From NCBI GenBank assembly GCA_963665525.1, contig OY762280.1:682001-746000 (forward strand): a stretch of DNA of 64,000 nt, read 5' to 3'. The position numbers and the translations under genes were made by a program. Under the pieces are notes generated by a model. It did no database searches, was not told where the DNA came from, and saw nothing but the letters and a program-made list of their open reading frames with translations. The DNA comes from UBA12077 sp963665525. Its GTDB lineage: Bacteria; Bacteroidota; Bacteroidia; Bacteroidales; UBA12077. Below are positions 47,039 to 56,109 of this stretch, piece after piece; position 1 is the first letter of the stretch, and each line of letters starts with the position of its first letter.

Positions 47039-49456
47039 ATGTTACGCAATTTTTTTAAAGTATCTATACGGAATCTAATTCGAAATAAGACCTACTCATT
47101 GATTAATATTCTGGGGTTATCAATTGGTATGGCCTGTAGTATCTTGATTTTTCTCTTCATCATGGATGAATTGAGCTATGATCGTTATCACGAAAAGTCA
47201 GATCAAATTTATAGAGTAGGTGTTGACGCAATGTTGCAGGGCAATGAAATGAAAGCTTTTGTTACAGGCGCACCAGTGGGAAGAACCTTTGTAAATGAAA
47301 TTCCGGAGTTTATTAATTCAGCCAGGGTAGTTCGGTTCGAAGATGTTACTATTAAAACTGGTGATAAAAAGTTTACTGAAAATAATGCGTTTTTTGTTGA
47401 TAGTACTTTTTTTGACATGTTTACTGTAGAATTTATTAGTGGGAATTCAGATAAGGTACTAAATATGCCCCATACAATATTACTTACAGAATCGACAGCT
47501 AAAAAATATCTTGGAAGTGATGATGTTGTTGGGAAATCAATGAATATTGAGAACGAGGAATATCTTATTCAAGGAATAATTAAAGATTGTCCTGTAAACT
47601 CACATTTTCATTATAATATTCTGGTTTCTGCAGTAAGTGCTCCGTTTGCAAATTTTGAAACCTGGATGTCGAATGATTTTTCATATAACTATGTTTTGCT
47701 TGAGAAAGGAGCGGATAGTGAAAAGTTAACCGAGAAAATGTATGAAGTCTCTATGAAATATATAGGACCTGAGATAGAAGCAGTTTTTGGGACTTCTGCA
47801 GATAATTTAATAAATGTAGATGGTAATAGTTATGAATACGTATTGCAGCCCATAACCGACATCCATTTAAAATCGCATACTACATATGAAATAGAGCCAA
47901 ACTCCAATATAGTTTACGTTTATACTTTTTCAATCATTGCAATATTTATTTTGTTTGTTGCTATTATAAACTTTATGAATCTTTCAACAGCACGTTCGGC
48001 AACAAGAGCTAAAGAGGTTGGTATTCGAAAAGTAGTTGGAGCCTTTAGGATGAGTTTATTTAAACAGTTTCTTTTTGAGTCTATTGTTATGAGTGTTATT
48101 TCATTAATAATAGCTATGATTATTATTGAATCTGTGTTGTCTGTTTTCAATAGTTTTACTTTAAAAGAATTAACCATCGGATATTTTTCAAACTTATACG
48201 TTTTACCTGCTCTTCTTTTATTGGCAATTGTTGTTGGTGTATTGTCAGGATTATATTCTGCCAGCTATTTATCGTCAACAAAAATTCTGAATGTTATTAA
48301 GGGTAAAATTTTGTCTGGAAATACACACAGTTGGTTTAGAAGTTTCTTGGTGGTTTTTCAGTTTTCGGTTTCTATAGCTTTATTCATTTGTACTTTTATA
48401 ATTTATAATCAGCTAAATCTTTTAAGAAATAAAGATGTTGGATTTAATAAAAAGAATATTGTTGTAATTGAAAATATGGGTGAATTAGGGAACTCGTATC
48501 AATCCTTTAAAGACGAATTAGAAGCTAATCCGATTGTTAGAAGTATAAGCACTTCTAGTTCATTGCCGGCAAGAAGTATTGGAGGATTGCCATTGGCAAT
48601 TGAAGGGGATGCTTCGAATAAAGTGTATGCGCCTAGGTTATTTGCTGTTGAAAACAGTTTTATGGAGTCATATGAACTTAAATTAAAAGAAGGAAGATTT
48701 TTTTCAGATGATTTAGCAAGTGATTCATTCGCTATTGTTCTTAACGAGGCTGCTGTTAAAGAGTTTGAATTGGAAGATCCTGTGGGTAAAAGACTGGTGA
48801 CGAAATTTTATGGTCATGTTTTTCGTTGGAATATTATCGGAGTTGTTGAAGATTTTAATTACAGATCTTTTCACGATGATATTGATGGAGTTGTTTTAAC
48901 ATCGTTTGCAGTTAGTGTTCCAAGCTTGATATCAATTAAGCTTAATACTGAAATCAATGAAAGTTCATTAAAAACCATCAATAAAGTATGGGATAGTTTT
49001 GCAGAAGGAACCCCTATGGATTATTATATTATGGAAGATGATTTTGATAATCTTCATAGCGAAGAGTTCAGAACCGGTGATATATTTGTTGTTTTTTCTA
49101 TTCTGGCAATATTTATAGCATGTTTAGGATTGTTTGGTTTAGCTTCTTTTATGGCAGAAAATAAAACCAAAGAGATAGGTATAAGAAAAGCACTGGGAGC
49201 ATCAACTCGAAAAGTGGTAAGTATTTTAATCGTACAATTTACAAAATGGGTATTATGGGCAAATGTAATAGCTTGGCCTGTTGCCTATTTGTTTATGAAT
49301 AATTGGTTGCAAAATTTTGAATATCGAGTAAAAATCCAATGGTGGGTGTTTATTGTATCAGCTATTTTGGGATTCTTTATTGCTATAACTACTGTTAGTT
49401 TCCAAGCTCTAAAAGCAGCAAGGGCAAATCCTGTGAATAGTTTAAGATATGAGTAA
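47039..49456 (+). CDS. FtsX/MacB-like ABC permease, module 2 (805 aa)
   Basis: Same duplicated FtsX/MacB plan. Coupling motifs AKEVGIRKVVGAF and TKEIGIRKALGAS; C-terminus NSLRYE. The N-terminal pattern RNFFKVSIRNLIRNKTYSLI and first helix (SIGMACSILIFLFIM) are typical of the array. Its stop codon abuts the stop of the module 3 kinase. Distinguished mainly by its own enhancer pair, which points to separate regulation by the module 2 regulator. Confidence 0.9.
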   Translation: MLRNFFKVSIRNLIRNKTYSLINILGLSIGMACSILIFLFIMDELSYDRYHEKSDQIYRVGVDAMLQGNEMKAFVTGAPVGRTFVNEIPEFINSARVVRFEDVTIKTGDKKFTENNAFFVDSTFFDMFTVEFISGNSDKVLNMPHTILLTESTAKKYLGSDDVVGKSMNIENEEYLIQGIIKDCPVNSHFHYNILVSAVSAPFANFETWMSNDFSYNYVLLEKGADSEKLTEKMYEVSMKYIGPEIEAVFGTSADNLINVDGNSYEYVLQPITDIHLKSHTTYEIEPNSNIVYVYTFSIIAIFILFVAIINFMNLSTARSATRAKEVGIRKVVGAFRMSLFKQFLFESIVMSVISLIIAMIIIESVLSVFNSFTLKELTIGYFSNLYVLPALLLLAIVVGVLSGLYSASYLSSTKILNVIKGKILSGNTHSWFRSFLVVFQFSVSIALFICTFIIYNQLNLLRNKDVGFNKKNIVVIENMGELGNSYQSFKDELEANPIVRSISTSSSLPARSIGGLPLAIEGDASNKVYAPRLFAVENSFMESYELKLKEGRFFSDDLASDSFAIVLNEAAVKEFELEDPVGKRLVTKFYGHVFRWNIIGVVEDFNYRSFHDDIDGVVLTSFAVSVPSLISIKLNTEINESSLKTINKVWDSFAEGTPMDYYIMEDDFDNLHSEEFRTGDIFVVFSILAIFIACLGLFGLASFMAENKTKEIGIRKALGASTRKVVSILIVQFTKWVLWANVIAWPVAYLFMNNWLQNFEYRVKIQWWVFIVSAILGFFIAITTVSFQALKAARANPVNSLRYE

Positions 49457-50821
49457 TTAAAACGATAAAATAAAAGTTGTAGTGTAATTAGAATCGGAAG
49501 AAGATACAACATAGATATTACCATTGTGTAATCGCATAATTTGACGAGCAAGGCTTAACCCTATTCCGGAGCCTTGCTCTTTTGTTGTAAAAAATGGCAT
49601 AAAAATTTCGTCGATAATTTCCTGGTTAATCCCTTTCCCGTTATCACTGATTGTAATTAGTAATTGATTATTTTTATCTTTTGTTGAACTCATCTTTATC
49701 GAATTGGCATCTGCTTCAAGCGCATTTTTAATTAGATTAATAATGATTTGTTCTATTTGATTTTTATCAATAAGAATGTGCTCCGTTAAATGATCTTCAG
49801 GTATCTTAAATTCAATTTTTTTATTTTCGAATTCGTTTTTCCAGAATGATTTTATGTTTTCAAATAAATCTTTAATGATGATCTTTTCAAAGTTAGGTTT
49901 TGGTAATTTTGAAATTGATCTGAATTTATCGACAAATTGTTGCAATCCAATATTCCTTTCTTTTACTATCTTTAATCCTGATGAAATATCACTGATGATC
50001 TCGTTATTTAAATGATCTATCTGAACTATTTGGTTATTGTCAGGGTTGGTGATTAACTCATTTAAAGTATCTATGGTTGATGAAATAGGCCCGATAGAGT
50101 TCATTATTTCGTGACGCAGAGTATGCACCAGTTTTTGCCACGATTCCAGTTCTTTTTCATCTAATTCATTTTTAATATCATGTATAGAAACAATTCTTAA
50201 TTTCTCATCTTGGGTTTTAAAATCTGCCGAACGAAGTATTAATTGCAGCAACTCTTTGTTCGCATTATTCGAAAGTGTAATTTTAATTAATTTGTGTTCT
50301 GTAGGAGAAAGTGTTTTTAAAATCTCTGCAAAATTAGGGTGAAAAACATTGAGTTCTTTAATATTTACAATATTGTTAAGCTTGAATAGATCTTTTAAAG
50401 CTTTATTAGCAAGTTTTACACTTCCTTTTTCATTAAAACTTAACAAACCAACATTGGCTAATTCTGTTATGGTTTGGAAGTACTGATTTTCGCGAGCGCT
50501 TTTTTCTTTCAGTTTTAATATTTGATTATTTACAGTTTGTAATCTTCGACTGAGTCGCATATAATTTATATGCTGAAACTCATTGGTTAATAAAATTGAA
50601 GAATCATCGTATTTGAGTGAATCAAAAAAAGCAATTAAATCACGATTTAGGTAATTTAATCTTCTAATTAGCAATATAACCTGTATGATTAATGCTCCAA
50701 CTATATTTATATTGATAATAATATCTTGAAACTTTTTATGAGCAAATGGTAGTAAAAAGCAAGTTGCAGCAATTAATATAACTCTGATAATAATATTATA
50801 ATAAAGGTTTTTAAATATCAT
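49457..50821 (-). CDS. Sensor histidine kinase, module 3
   Basis: The open frame begins at 50857, but the ATG at 50821 (MIFKNLYYNI) matches the other kinases and gives the same 11-nt overlap with the regulator stop (ATGATATTTAA). The 454-residue product has two helices with a short loop, H-box TLRHEIMNSIGP, and G-boxes ISDNGKGINQ and GSGIGLSLARQI. It ends in TTFILSF. Between helices and HisKA lies a PAS-like segment with a coiled-coil start. Confidence 0.9.
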   Translation of the reverse strand: MIFKNLYYNIIIRVILIAATCFLLPFAHKKFQDIIININIVGALIIQVILLIRRLNYLNRDLIAFFDSLKYDDSSILLTNEFQHINYMRLSRRLQTVNNQILKLKEKSARENQYFQTITELANVGLLSFNEKGSVKLANKALKDLFKLNNIVNIKELNVFHPNFAEILKTLSPTEHKLIKITLSNNANKELLQLILRSADFKTQDEKLRIVSIHDIKNELDEKELESWQKLVHTLRHEIMNSIGPISSTIDTLNELITNPDNNQIVQIDHLNNEIISDISSGLKIVKERNIGLQQFVDKFRSISKLPKPNFEKIIIKDLFENIKSFWKNEFENKKIEFKIPEDHLTEHILIDKNQIEQIIINLIKNALEADANSIKMSSTKDKNNQLLITISDNGKGINQEIIDEIFMPFFTTKEQGSGIGLSLARQIMRLHNGNIYVVSSSDSNYTTTFILSF

Positions 50822-52184
50822 ATCTCTCAATTTTTCTGTATAAAGTCTGACGACCAATATTTAATTCTTTCGCTGTTTCACTTATGTTCCAGTTATTTCT
50901 CTGGAGTGCATTTCTTATAATGATTTTTTCTCCATCTTCGAGCGAAATAACTTTGTTAAGCTCATCACTCGTTGATACCTGTTTTTCGAAAAAGAAATCT
51001 TCAGTAGTTAATGTGTTTTCATTACATAGAATAACTCCTTTTTCTATGGTATGTCTTAACTCGCGAATGTTTCCTGGCCATGAGTAAGTAATTATTTTTT
51101 CAATGGCTTTATTATTGATTTTTAGTCCTGGTTTATTATATCTTTTTGAAAATAAATCTAAAAAATGATTGGTAAGAATAAGAATATCTTCTTTTCTTTC
51201 CCTTAGTGGTGGTAGATATATTTGAATGGTATTAATTCGATATAACAAATCTTCTCTGAAAAGATTTTCTACAATTAATTGATCTATATTTTTATTTGTA
51301 GCTGATATGAGCCTAACGTCGAGAGGTATTTTTGTATTAGAACCAACTTTAGAAATTTCTTTATTTTGTAATGCAGTTAAAAGTTTGGCTTGCATCGAAA
51401 ATGATAGATTACCTATTTCGTCTAGAAATAGGGTTCCGCCCGAAGCTGCTTCAAATTTACCTGTTCTATCTTCTTTGGCATCAGTAAAAGCACCTTTGCA
51501 ATGGCCAAAAAGCTCACTTTCAAAAAGAGTTTCTGTTAGCGAAGCCATGTCGATATTCATAAAAATCTCATTATTTCTTGACGAGAGCTGATGAATTCTT
51601 CTGGCTATAAGTTCTTTTCCTGTACCATTTTCTCCTAAAATTAAAACATTTGCATTGGTTTTGGCAACTTTGCTTACAGTACTTAAAACCTTATCCATTG
51701 CCGTTGAATTTCCTATTATAAAATCAAAATCCTGATTAATATTTTGTTTTAGGATGTGCTCTTTATTTTCAAGTTCTTTTACTTTTAATTTTGATTTCCG
51801 TAACTCAAAAGCTGCATTTAAAGTTGCCAGTAGTTTTTGATTATTCCATGGCTTTTCAATAAAATCAAATCCACCATTTTTTATGGCTTTTACGGCTAGT
51901 TCTGTATCTGCATATGCAGTTATTAAAATTGTTATGATTTCAGGATCTATTCTTGAGATTTCATTTAACCAAAACAAGCCTTCGTTACCTGTATTTATTC
52001 CTGCTGAAAAATTCATATCCAGAAGAACAATATCAACATGATTTGATCTAATGGTATGTTGAAGATTGCTAGGATTACTAATTGTTAAAACTTCGGTAAA
52101 CTTGTATTTTAAAAATAATTTAAGTGAATTAAGAACACTTTGATTATCATCCACAATAAGTATGGTTCCTTCTCTAATATCCAT
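50811..52184 (-). CDS. NtrC-family sigma-54 response regulator, module 3
   Basis: A 457-residue regulator. Receiver with VLLDMNF and EKPWNN, Walker A GENGTGKE, Walker B TLFLDEIGNLS, sigma-54 loop GAFTDA (one change from GAFTGA), DNA-binding helix NISETAKELNIGRQTLYRKI. Likely activator of the permease at 52389 through the repeated ATGATTTTGGA sites. Confidence 0.92.
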   Translation of the reverse strand: MDIREGTILIVDDNQSVLNSLKLFLKYKFTEVLTISNPSNLQHTIRSNHVDIVLLDMNFSAGINTGNEGLFWLNEISRIDPEIITILITAYADTELAVKAIKNGGFDFIEKPWNNQKLLATLNAAFELRKSKLKVKELENKEHILKQNINQDFDFIIGNSTAMDKVLSTVSKVAKTNANVLILGENGTGKELIARRIHQLSSRNNEIFMNIDMASLTETLFESELFGHCKGAFTDAKEDRTGKFEAASGGTLFLDEIGNLSFSMQAKLLTALQNKEISKVGSNTKIPLDVRLISATNKNIDQLIVENLFREDLLYRINTIQIYLPPLRERKEDILILTNHFLDLFSKRYNKPGLKINNKAIEKIITYSWPGNIRELRHTIEKGVILCNENTLTTEDFFFEKQVSTSDELNKVISLEDGEKIIIRNALQRNNWNISETAKELNIGRQTLYRKIERYDI

Positions 52185-52243
52185 AATAAATACTTTTGTA
52201 AATCAAAGCTATTGTTTATTTTCATTGATTCAAAATATGTTGT

Positions 52244-52280
52244 ATGATTTTGGAACACTTGGTGGATGATTTTGGATCAT
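52244..52280. promoter_or_regulatory. Paired direct repeats, candidate enhancer of module 3
   Basis: ATGATTTTGGA occurs at 52244-52254 and 52266-52276, a period of 22 bp. The second copy continues to a perfect dyad ATGAT-N5-ATCAT (52266-52280); the first has a degenerate right arm. The pair ends 62 bp before the -24-like element. Confidence 0.6.
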
Positions 52281-52342
52281 AGTATGTAAAAGATTAAATT
52301 TAAAAATTCATTAAGTAATTGATTGTAAGCTTGAAAAAGTTT

Positions 52343-52359
52343 TTGGTATAAGATTAGAT
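52343..52359 (+). promoter_or_regulatory. Candidate sigma-54 promoter, module 3
   Basis: TTGGTATAAGATTAGAT: -24 half TTGGTAT is good, -12 half TAGAT is weak. It ends 29 nt before the permease ATG. Confidence 0.4.
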
Positions 52360-52388
52360 TTAATCATCTAAACCGAAAATTACTAGTT

Positions 52389-54758
52389 ATGTTTATAAAG
52401 AATATTATTTTATCGATACGAATTATGTTAAGAAGCAAACTGTTTTCGTTTCTTAATATTGTTGGATTAGCTTTTGGATTGGCTTGTACAATTCTATTGT
52501 ATTTATGGGTTACCGATGAATTATCATATAATACTTACCACGAAAAAGTCGATCGTATATTTATTGTTCAGCACTGGCAACATTATGGCGACGAAGATTA
52601 TCATGTTTGGGTGGGACCTGGTCCTATGGCTGCAGCATTTAAAGAAAAATATCCAGAGGTTGAGGCAATTGCGCGATATAGTAGAGCTTATAATGGTTTA
52701 GTAAGTTATAAAGATAAAAAATTAACACAAGAGGTAGGTGCTGCTGATCCTGAAATTCTTGATATTTATACCTGCCCGTTTGTACAAGGAAGTAAGGAGG
52801 ATTTTGCTTCAGGACTAGATAATATAATTATTTCAGAAGAGATTGCTCAACAATATTTTGGAGATGATGACCCCATTGGAAAAACATTGGTTGTTGATGG
52901 TAAATTTTCTTTTATCGTACAAGGAGTATTTAAGAATTTTCCAGATAATGTAAGTTTTGATTTTGATATTTTAATCCTCTTTGAAAAACTTAAAGATTTT
53001 GGACAGGATTTAGAGTCTTGGGGTACGAATTGGTGTTTTAATCTTGCTTTGCTTCACGAAGGAGTAGACTACAAAGAATTTGAGAAGAAAGCAGTTACCT
53101 TTCTTGATGAGATGAAGGAAAATCCGGAGGACCGTAAAAACGAAGTATTTTTAAATCCTTTAGCTAGGGTGTACTTGCATGACATTGAAGGTGGCGGTCG
53201 CATTGAAATGGTTCGTCTTTTTGGTATCATTGCTGCTTTTATTCTAATTATTGCTTGTTTTAATTATACCAATTTGGCTACAGCTAGAGCTGAGAACAGG
53301 GCAAAAGAAATAGCGGTTCGAAAAGTGATGTCTGCTTCAAAAGGCAGGTTAATTAAACAATTTTTAGGTGAGTCTTTAATTTTTACATTTTTAGCTCTTA
53401 ATTTTTCGCTCATCATTGTTCAGCTTTTACTGCCAACATTTAATGAAATGGCTAATAAAGAGCTATACATGGATTATTCAAATATAACAATCATATTAAG
53501 TTTAATATTTATATGGTTGTTTACAAGTTTAGCAGCAGGAATTTATCCTGCTTTTGTATTATCATCATTTAAAGTAGTAAGCACATTAAAAGGATCCAAA
53601 GGAAATAGTTCTCGAGGTGGAGTTTTTAGAAAAGTGCTTGTAGTTATTCAGTTTTCGTTATCTATTGGGTTAATAATATGTACTTTAGTTGTTAATAAGC
53701 AAATAGAGTTTCTAAAGCAGAAAGATTTAAAGTTTGATAAAAACAACATGGTGTATGTTCAAATTCAAGGAAAAATGATGGATAGGTATGATATTATTAA
53801 ACAGGGATTGTTAAATAATCCTAACATTCTTAGCCTTACAAGAACATCTCATCAATCTCCATTTATGGTAGGTAGTAATGGTGGTGGATGGCAATGGGAA
53901 GGGAAAGATCCAGATGTTAGTCCATTAGTATCAGCGATGGTTGCAGATGAGAATTTTATTAAAACATTTAAAATTAAGCTTTTCGAAGGTAGATATTTTT
54001 CTCCCGAATTTAGTTCAGATACTGCTAGTGCCAGCACAAAGGTATACAATATCGTAATTAATAAAATGTTTGCCGATATTATTGGCGATAATGCGGTTAA
54101 TAAGATTTTGCATCGCGGCGGGACATATAAATTCCCTGTAATTGGAATTATTGATGATTTTGCATATTTACCGGCAAATCAAATGAACAGGCCGTTAGCT
54201 ATTTATTTTTATGAAGGTGAATATCGTTATATTTTTATTCGGGTAACTGGAAACGAAATAGCAGAAACAATTAAATATATTCAGTCAGTATTTGAGGAAT
54301 ATAACCCTGGTTTTGTATTCGATTATGGTTTCTTAGCTGAAGGATATGAAACTTTATATAGTGATGAAGAACGTGTTAGTAAGATTATGAGATCGTTTAC
54401 CATTTTTGCAATTTTAATCTCATGTTTAGGATTATTTGGTTTGGCGGCCTTTTCGGCACAAAAGAAAACTAAAGAAATTGGAATAAGAAAAGCTTTAGGA
54501 GCTCCAGTTATGAACATTATCTTATTGCTTTCGAAAGAAATGACAAAGTGGGTATTGATTTCTAATATTATTGCCTGGCCTGTTGCATATTTTCTAATGA
54601 ATAAACTTTTAGATAATTATCCATATCACTACGAAATGACCATCTGGATATTTTTAATAGCTGGAGTAACTGCATTTGGTTTATCAATCTTAACAGTCAT
54701 TTATCAAGCCTTGGTTGCATCAGTTAGAAATCCAGTCGATAGCTTAAGGTATGAATAA
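52389..54758 (+). CDS. FtsX/MacB-like ABC permease, module 3 (789 aa)
   Basis: Duplicated FtsX/MacB plan. Coupling motifs AKEIAVRKVMSAS and TKEIGIRKALGAP; C-terminus DSLRYE. The first motif has SAS where the others have a GA dipeptide, a small deviation. The first periplasmic domain contains an aromatic-rich part (VQHWQHYGDEDYHVWVGP, about residues 60-77) not seen in the other four, which could relate to the signal it meets. Stop is 1 nt from the module 4 kinase stop. Confidence 0.9.
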   Translation: MFIKNIILSIRIMLRSKLFSFLNIVGLAFGLACTILLYLWVTDELSYNTYHEKVDRIFIVQHWQHYGDEDYHVWVGPGPMAAAFKEKYPEVEAIARYSRAYNGLVSYKDKKLTQEVGAADPEILDIYTCPFVQGSKEDFASGLDNIIISEEIAQQYFGDDDPIGKTLVVDGKFSFIVQGVFKNFPDNVSFDFDILILFEKLKDFGQDLESWGTNWCFNLALLHEGVDYKEFEKKAVTFLDEMKENPEDRKNEVFLNPLARVYLHDIEGGGRIEMVRLFGIIAAFILIIACFNYTNLATARAENRAKEIAVRKVMSASKGRLIKQFLGESLIFTFLALNFSLIIVQLLLPTFNEMANKELYMDYSNITIILSLIFIWLFTSLAAGIYPAFVLSSFKVVSTLKGSKGNSSRGGVFRKVLVVIQFSLSIGLIICTLVVNKQIEFLKQKDLKFDKNNMVYVQIQGKMMDRYDIIKQGLLNNPNILSLTRTSHQSPFMVGSNGGGWQWEGKDPDVSPLVSAMVADENFIKTFKIKLFEGRYFSPEFSSDTASASTKVYNIVINKMFADIIGDNAVNKILHRGGTYKFPVIGIIDDFAYLPANQMNRPLAIYFYEGEYRYIFIRVTGNEIAETIKYIQSVFEEYNPGFVFDYGFLAEGYETLYSDEERVSKIMRSFTIFAILISCLGLFGLAAFSAQKKTKEIGIRKALGAPVMNIILLLSKEMTKWVLISNIIAWPVAYFLMNKLLDNYPYHYEMTIWIFLIAGVTAFGLSILTVIYQALVASVRNPVDSLRYE

Positions 54759-54759
54759 A

Positions 54760-56109
54760 TTAAAATTGTAAAGAAAAACTTGTTTCTGTTTCGCTAGACT
54801 GAGCAGAAATACTACCACCATGCAATCGCATTATTTGACGAGCAAGGCTTAATCCAATTCCGGAGCCTTGCTCTTTTGTTGTAAAGAATGGCATAAATAT
54901 TTGGTCTATGATTTCGTCAGGTATGCCAGGTCCATTATCTACTACTGATATTTCGGTTCTTTTATCTGCGTTCACATGTGCAATCATCTTTATTTCTTTA
55001 TGATCAGTATGAATAATGGATTCGATTGCATTCTTTAAAAGATTAATTAATATTTGCTCAATAAGTTTTTTATCAGCTTCAATCATAATTGCTTCTGGAT
55101 TTGTATTTGTTGCAATTTTGATATTATTCTTATCTATAGAATCTTGAAAAAGTAAAATAATCTTATGAAAAAGAGGGGTGAGTTCAATTTTACTAATTTT
55201 TAAAGCTTGTATTTTTGTCAAACTTCTGTATTTCTCTACAAATTCTTGAAGTCCGGCACTTCTATCTTCAATTAAGGAAGTGTTTATGAGTGCATCTTTA
55301 ATTTGATCATTATCTAAATTTTCAATAGTCCCCGGTTCTCCATCAATAGTTAGACACTTATTTATTGCAAGGGTTAGATTAGAAATAGGAGTAATGGAGT
55401 TCATGATTTCGTGAGTTAAAATACGAATTAGTTTTTGCCACGAAATCAATTCGTTTTCTTCCAGTTCATTTTTAACATCCTGAAATGAGATAAGTTTTAG
55501 ATGATCATTTTCGAATTTAAATTTTGTTGAACGAACTAATATTTGAGTAAACTGATTGTTTATTTTTAAACGTATAACCTTTTGATCTCCCGGGTTTATA
55601 TTATCTAATTCCTTATGTAAATCAGGAATTGTAGATTTAATTTTGCCTAGAGAATTAACTGATTCCAGGCAAAGTAATTTTTTTAGTGCTTGATTAGTAT
55701 GTATTATATTTCCGGTTTCATTAACTGTCAATATTCCTATAGGGATATGTTCGACAACAAATTCGAAATATTTGGAGCTTTTTTCTGATTTAATTCTAGA
55801 TTGTCCAATTAAATCAGCCACTTCGTTTAAGGTAGAAGCTAATTCCTTAAATGCACCTTTATTATCGTTAAATTTTAATTGTGTTGATGAACCTTCATCT
55901 TTCAGTGCAGCAAAGAAACGAGATAGTTCAAAATTTGTTTTATTAATATAATTGATAAGCGAAATCACTTGTATTACAAGTAATGAACTTAAAGTGATAA
56001 TGGTATATATTTTATCAAGCTCACGAAAACTAAATGATAACCACAGACAATTAAGCAAAAGCAAAATTATTCTGATAATGATATTAAAATAGAATCTTTT
56101 ATAAATCAT
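54760..56109 (-). CDS. Sensor histidine kinase, module 4
   Basis: A 449-residue kinase with two helices and a very short loop (SFRELDKIY), PAS-like segment (about 105-210, ILTVNETGNIIHTNQA), H-box RILTHEIMNSITP, G-boxes VVDNGPGIPD and GSGIGLSLARQI. It overlaps the regulator's end by 11 nt (ATGATTTATAA), as in modules 1 and 3. Confidence 0.9.
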   Translation of the reverse strand: MIYKRFYFNIIIRIILLLLNCLWLSFSFRELDKIYTIITLSSLLVIQVISLINYINKTNFELSRFFAALKDEGSSTQLKFNDNKGAFKELASTLNEVADLIGQSRIKSEKSSKYFEFVVEHIPIGILTVNETGNIIHTNQALKKLLCLESVNSLGKIKSTIPDLHKELDNINPGDQKVIRLKINNQFTQILVRSTKFKFENDHLKLISFQDVKNELEENELISWQKLIRILTHEIMNSITPISNLTLAINKCLTIDGEPGTIENLDNDQIKDALINTSLIEDRSAGLQEFVEKYRSLTKIQALKISKIELTPLFHKIILLFQDSIDKNNIKIATNTNPEAIMIEADKKLIEQILINLLKNAIESIIHTDHKEIKMIAHVNADKRTEISVVDNGPGIPDEIIDQIFMPFFTTKEQGSGIGLSLARQIMRLHGGSISAQSSETETSFSLQF

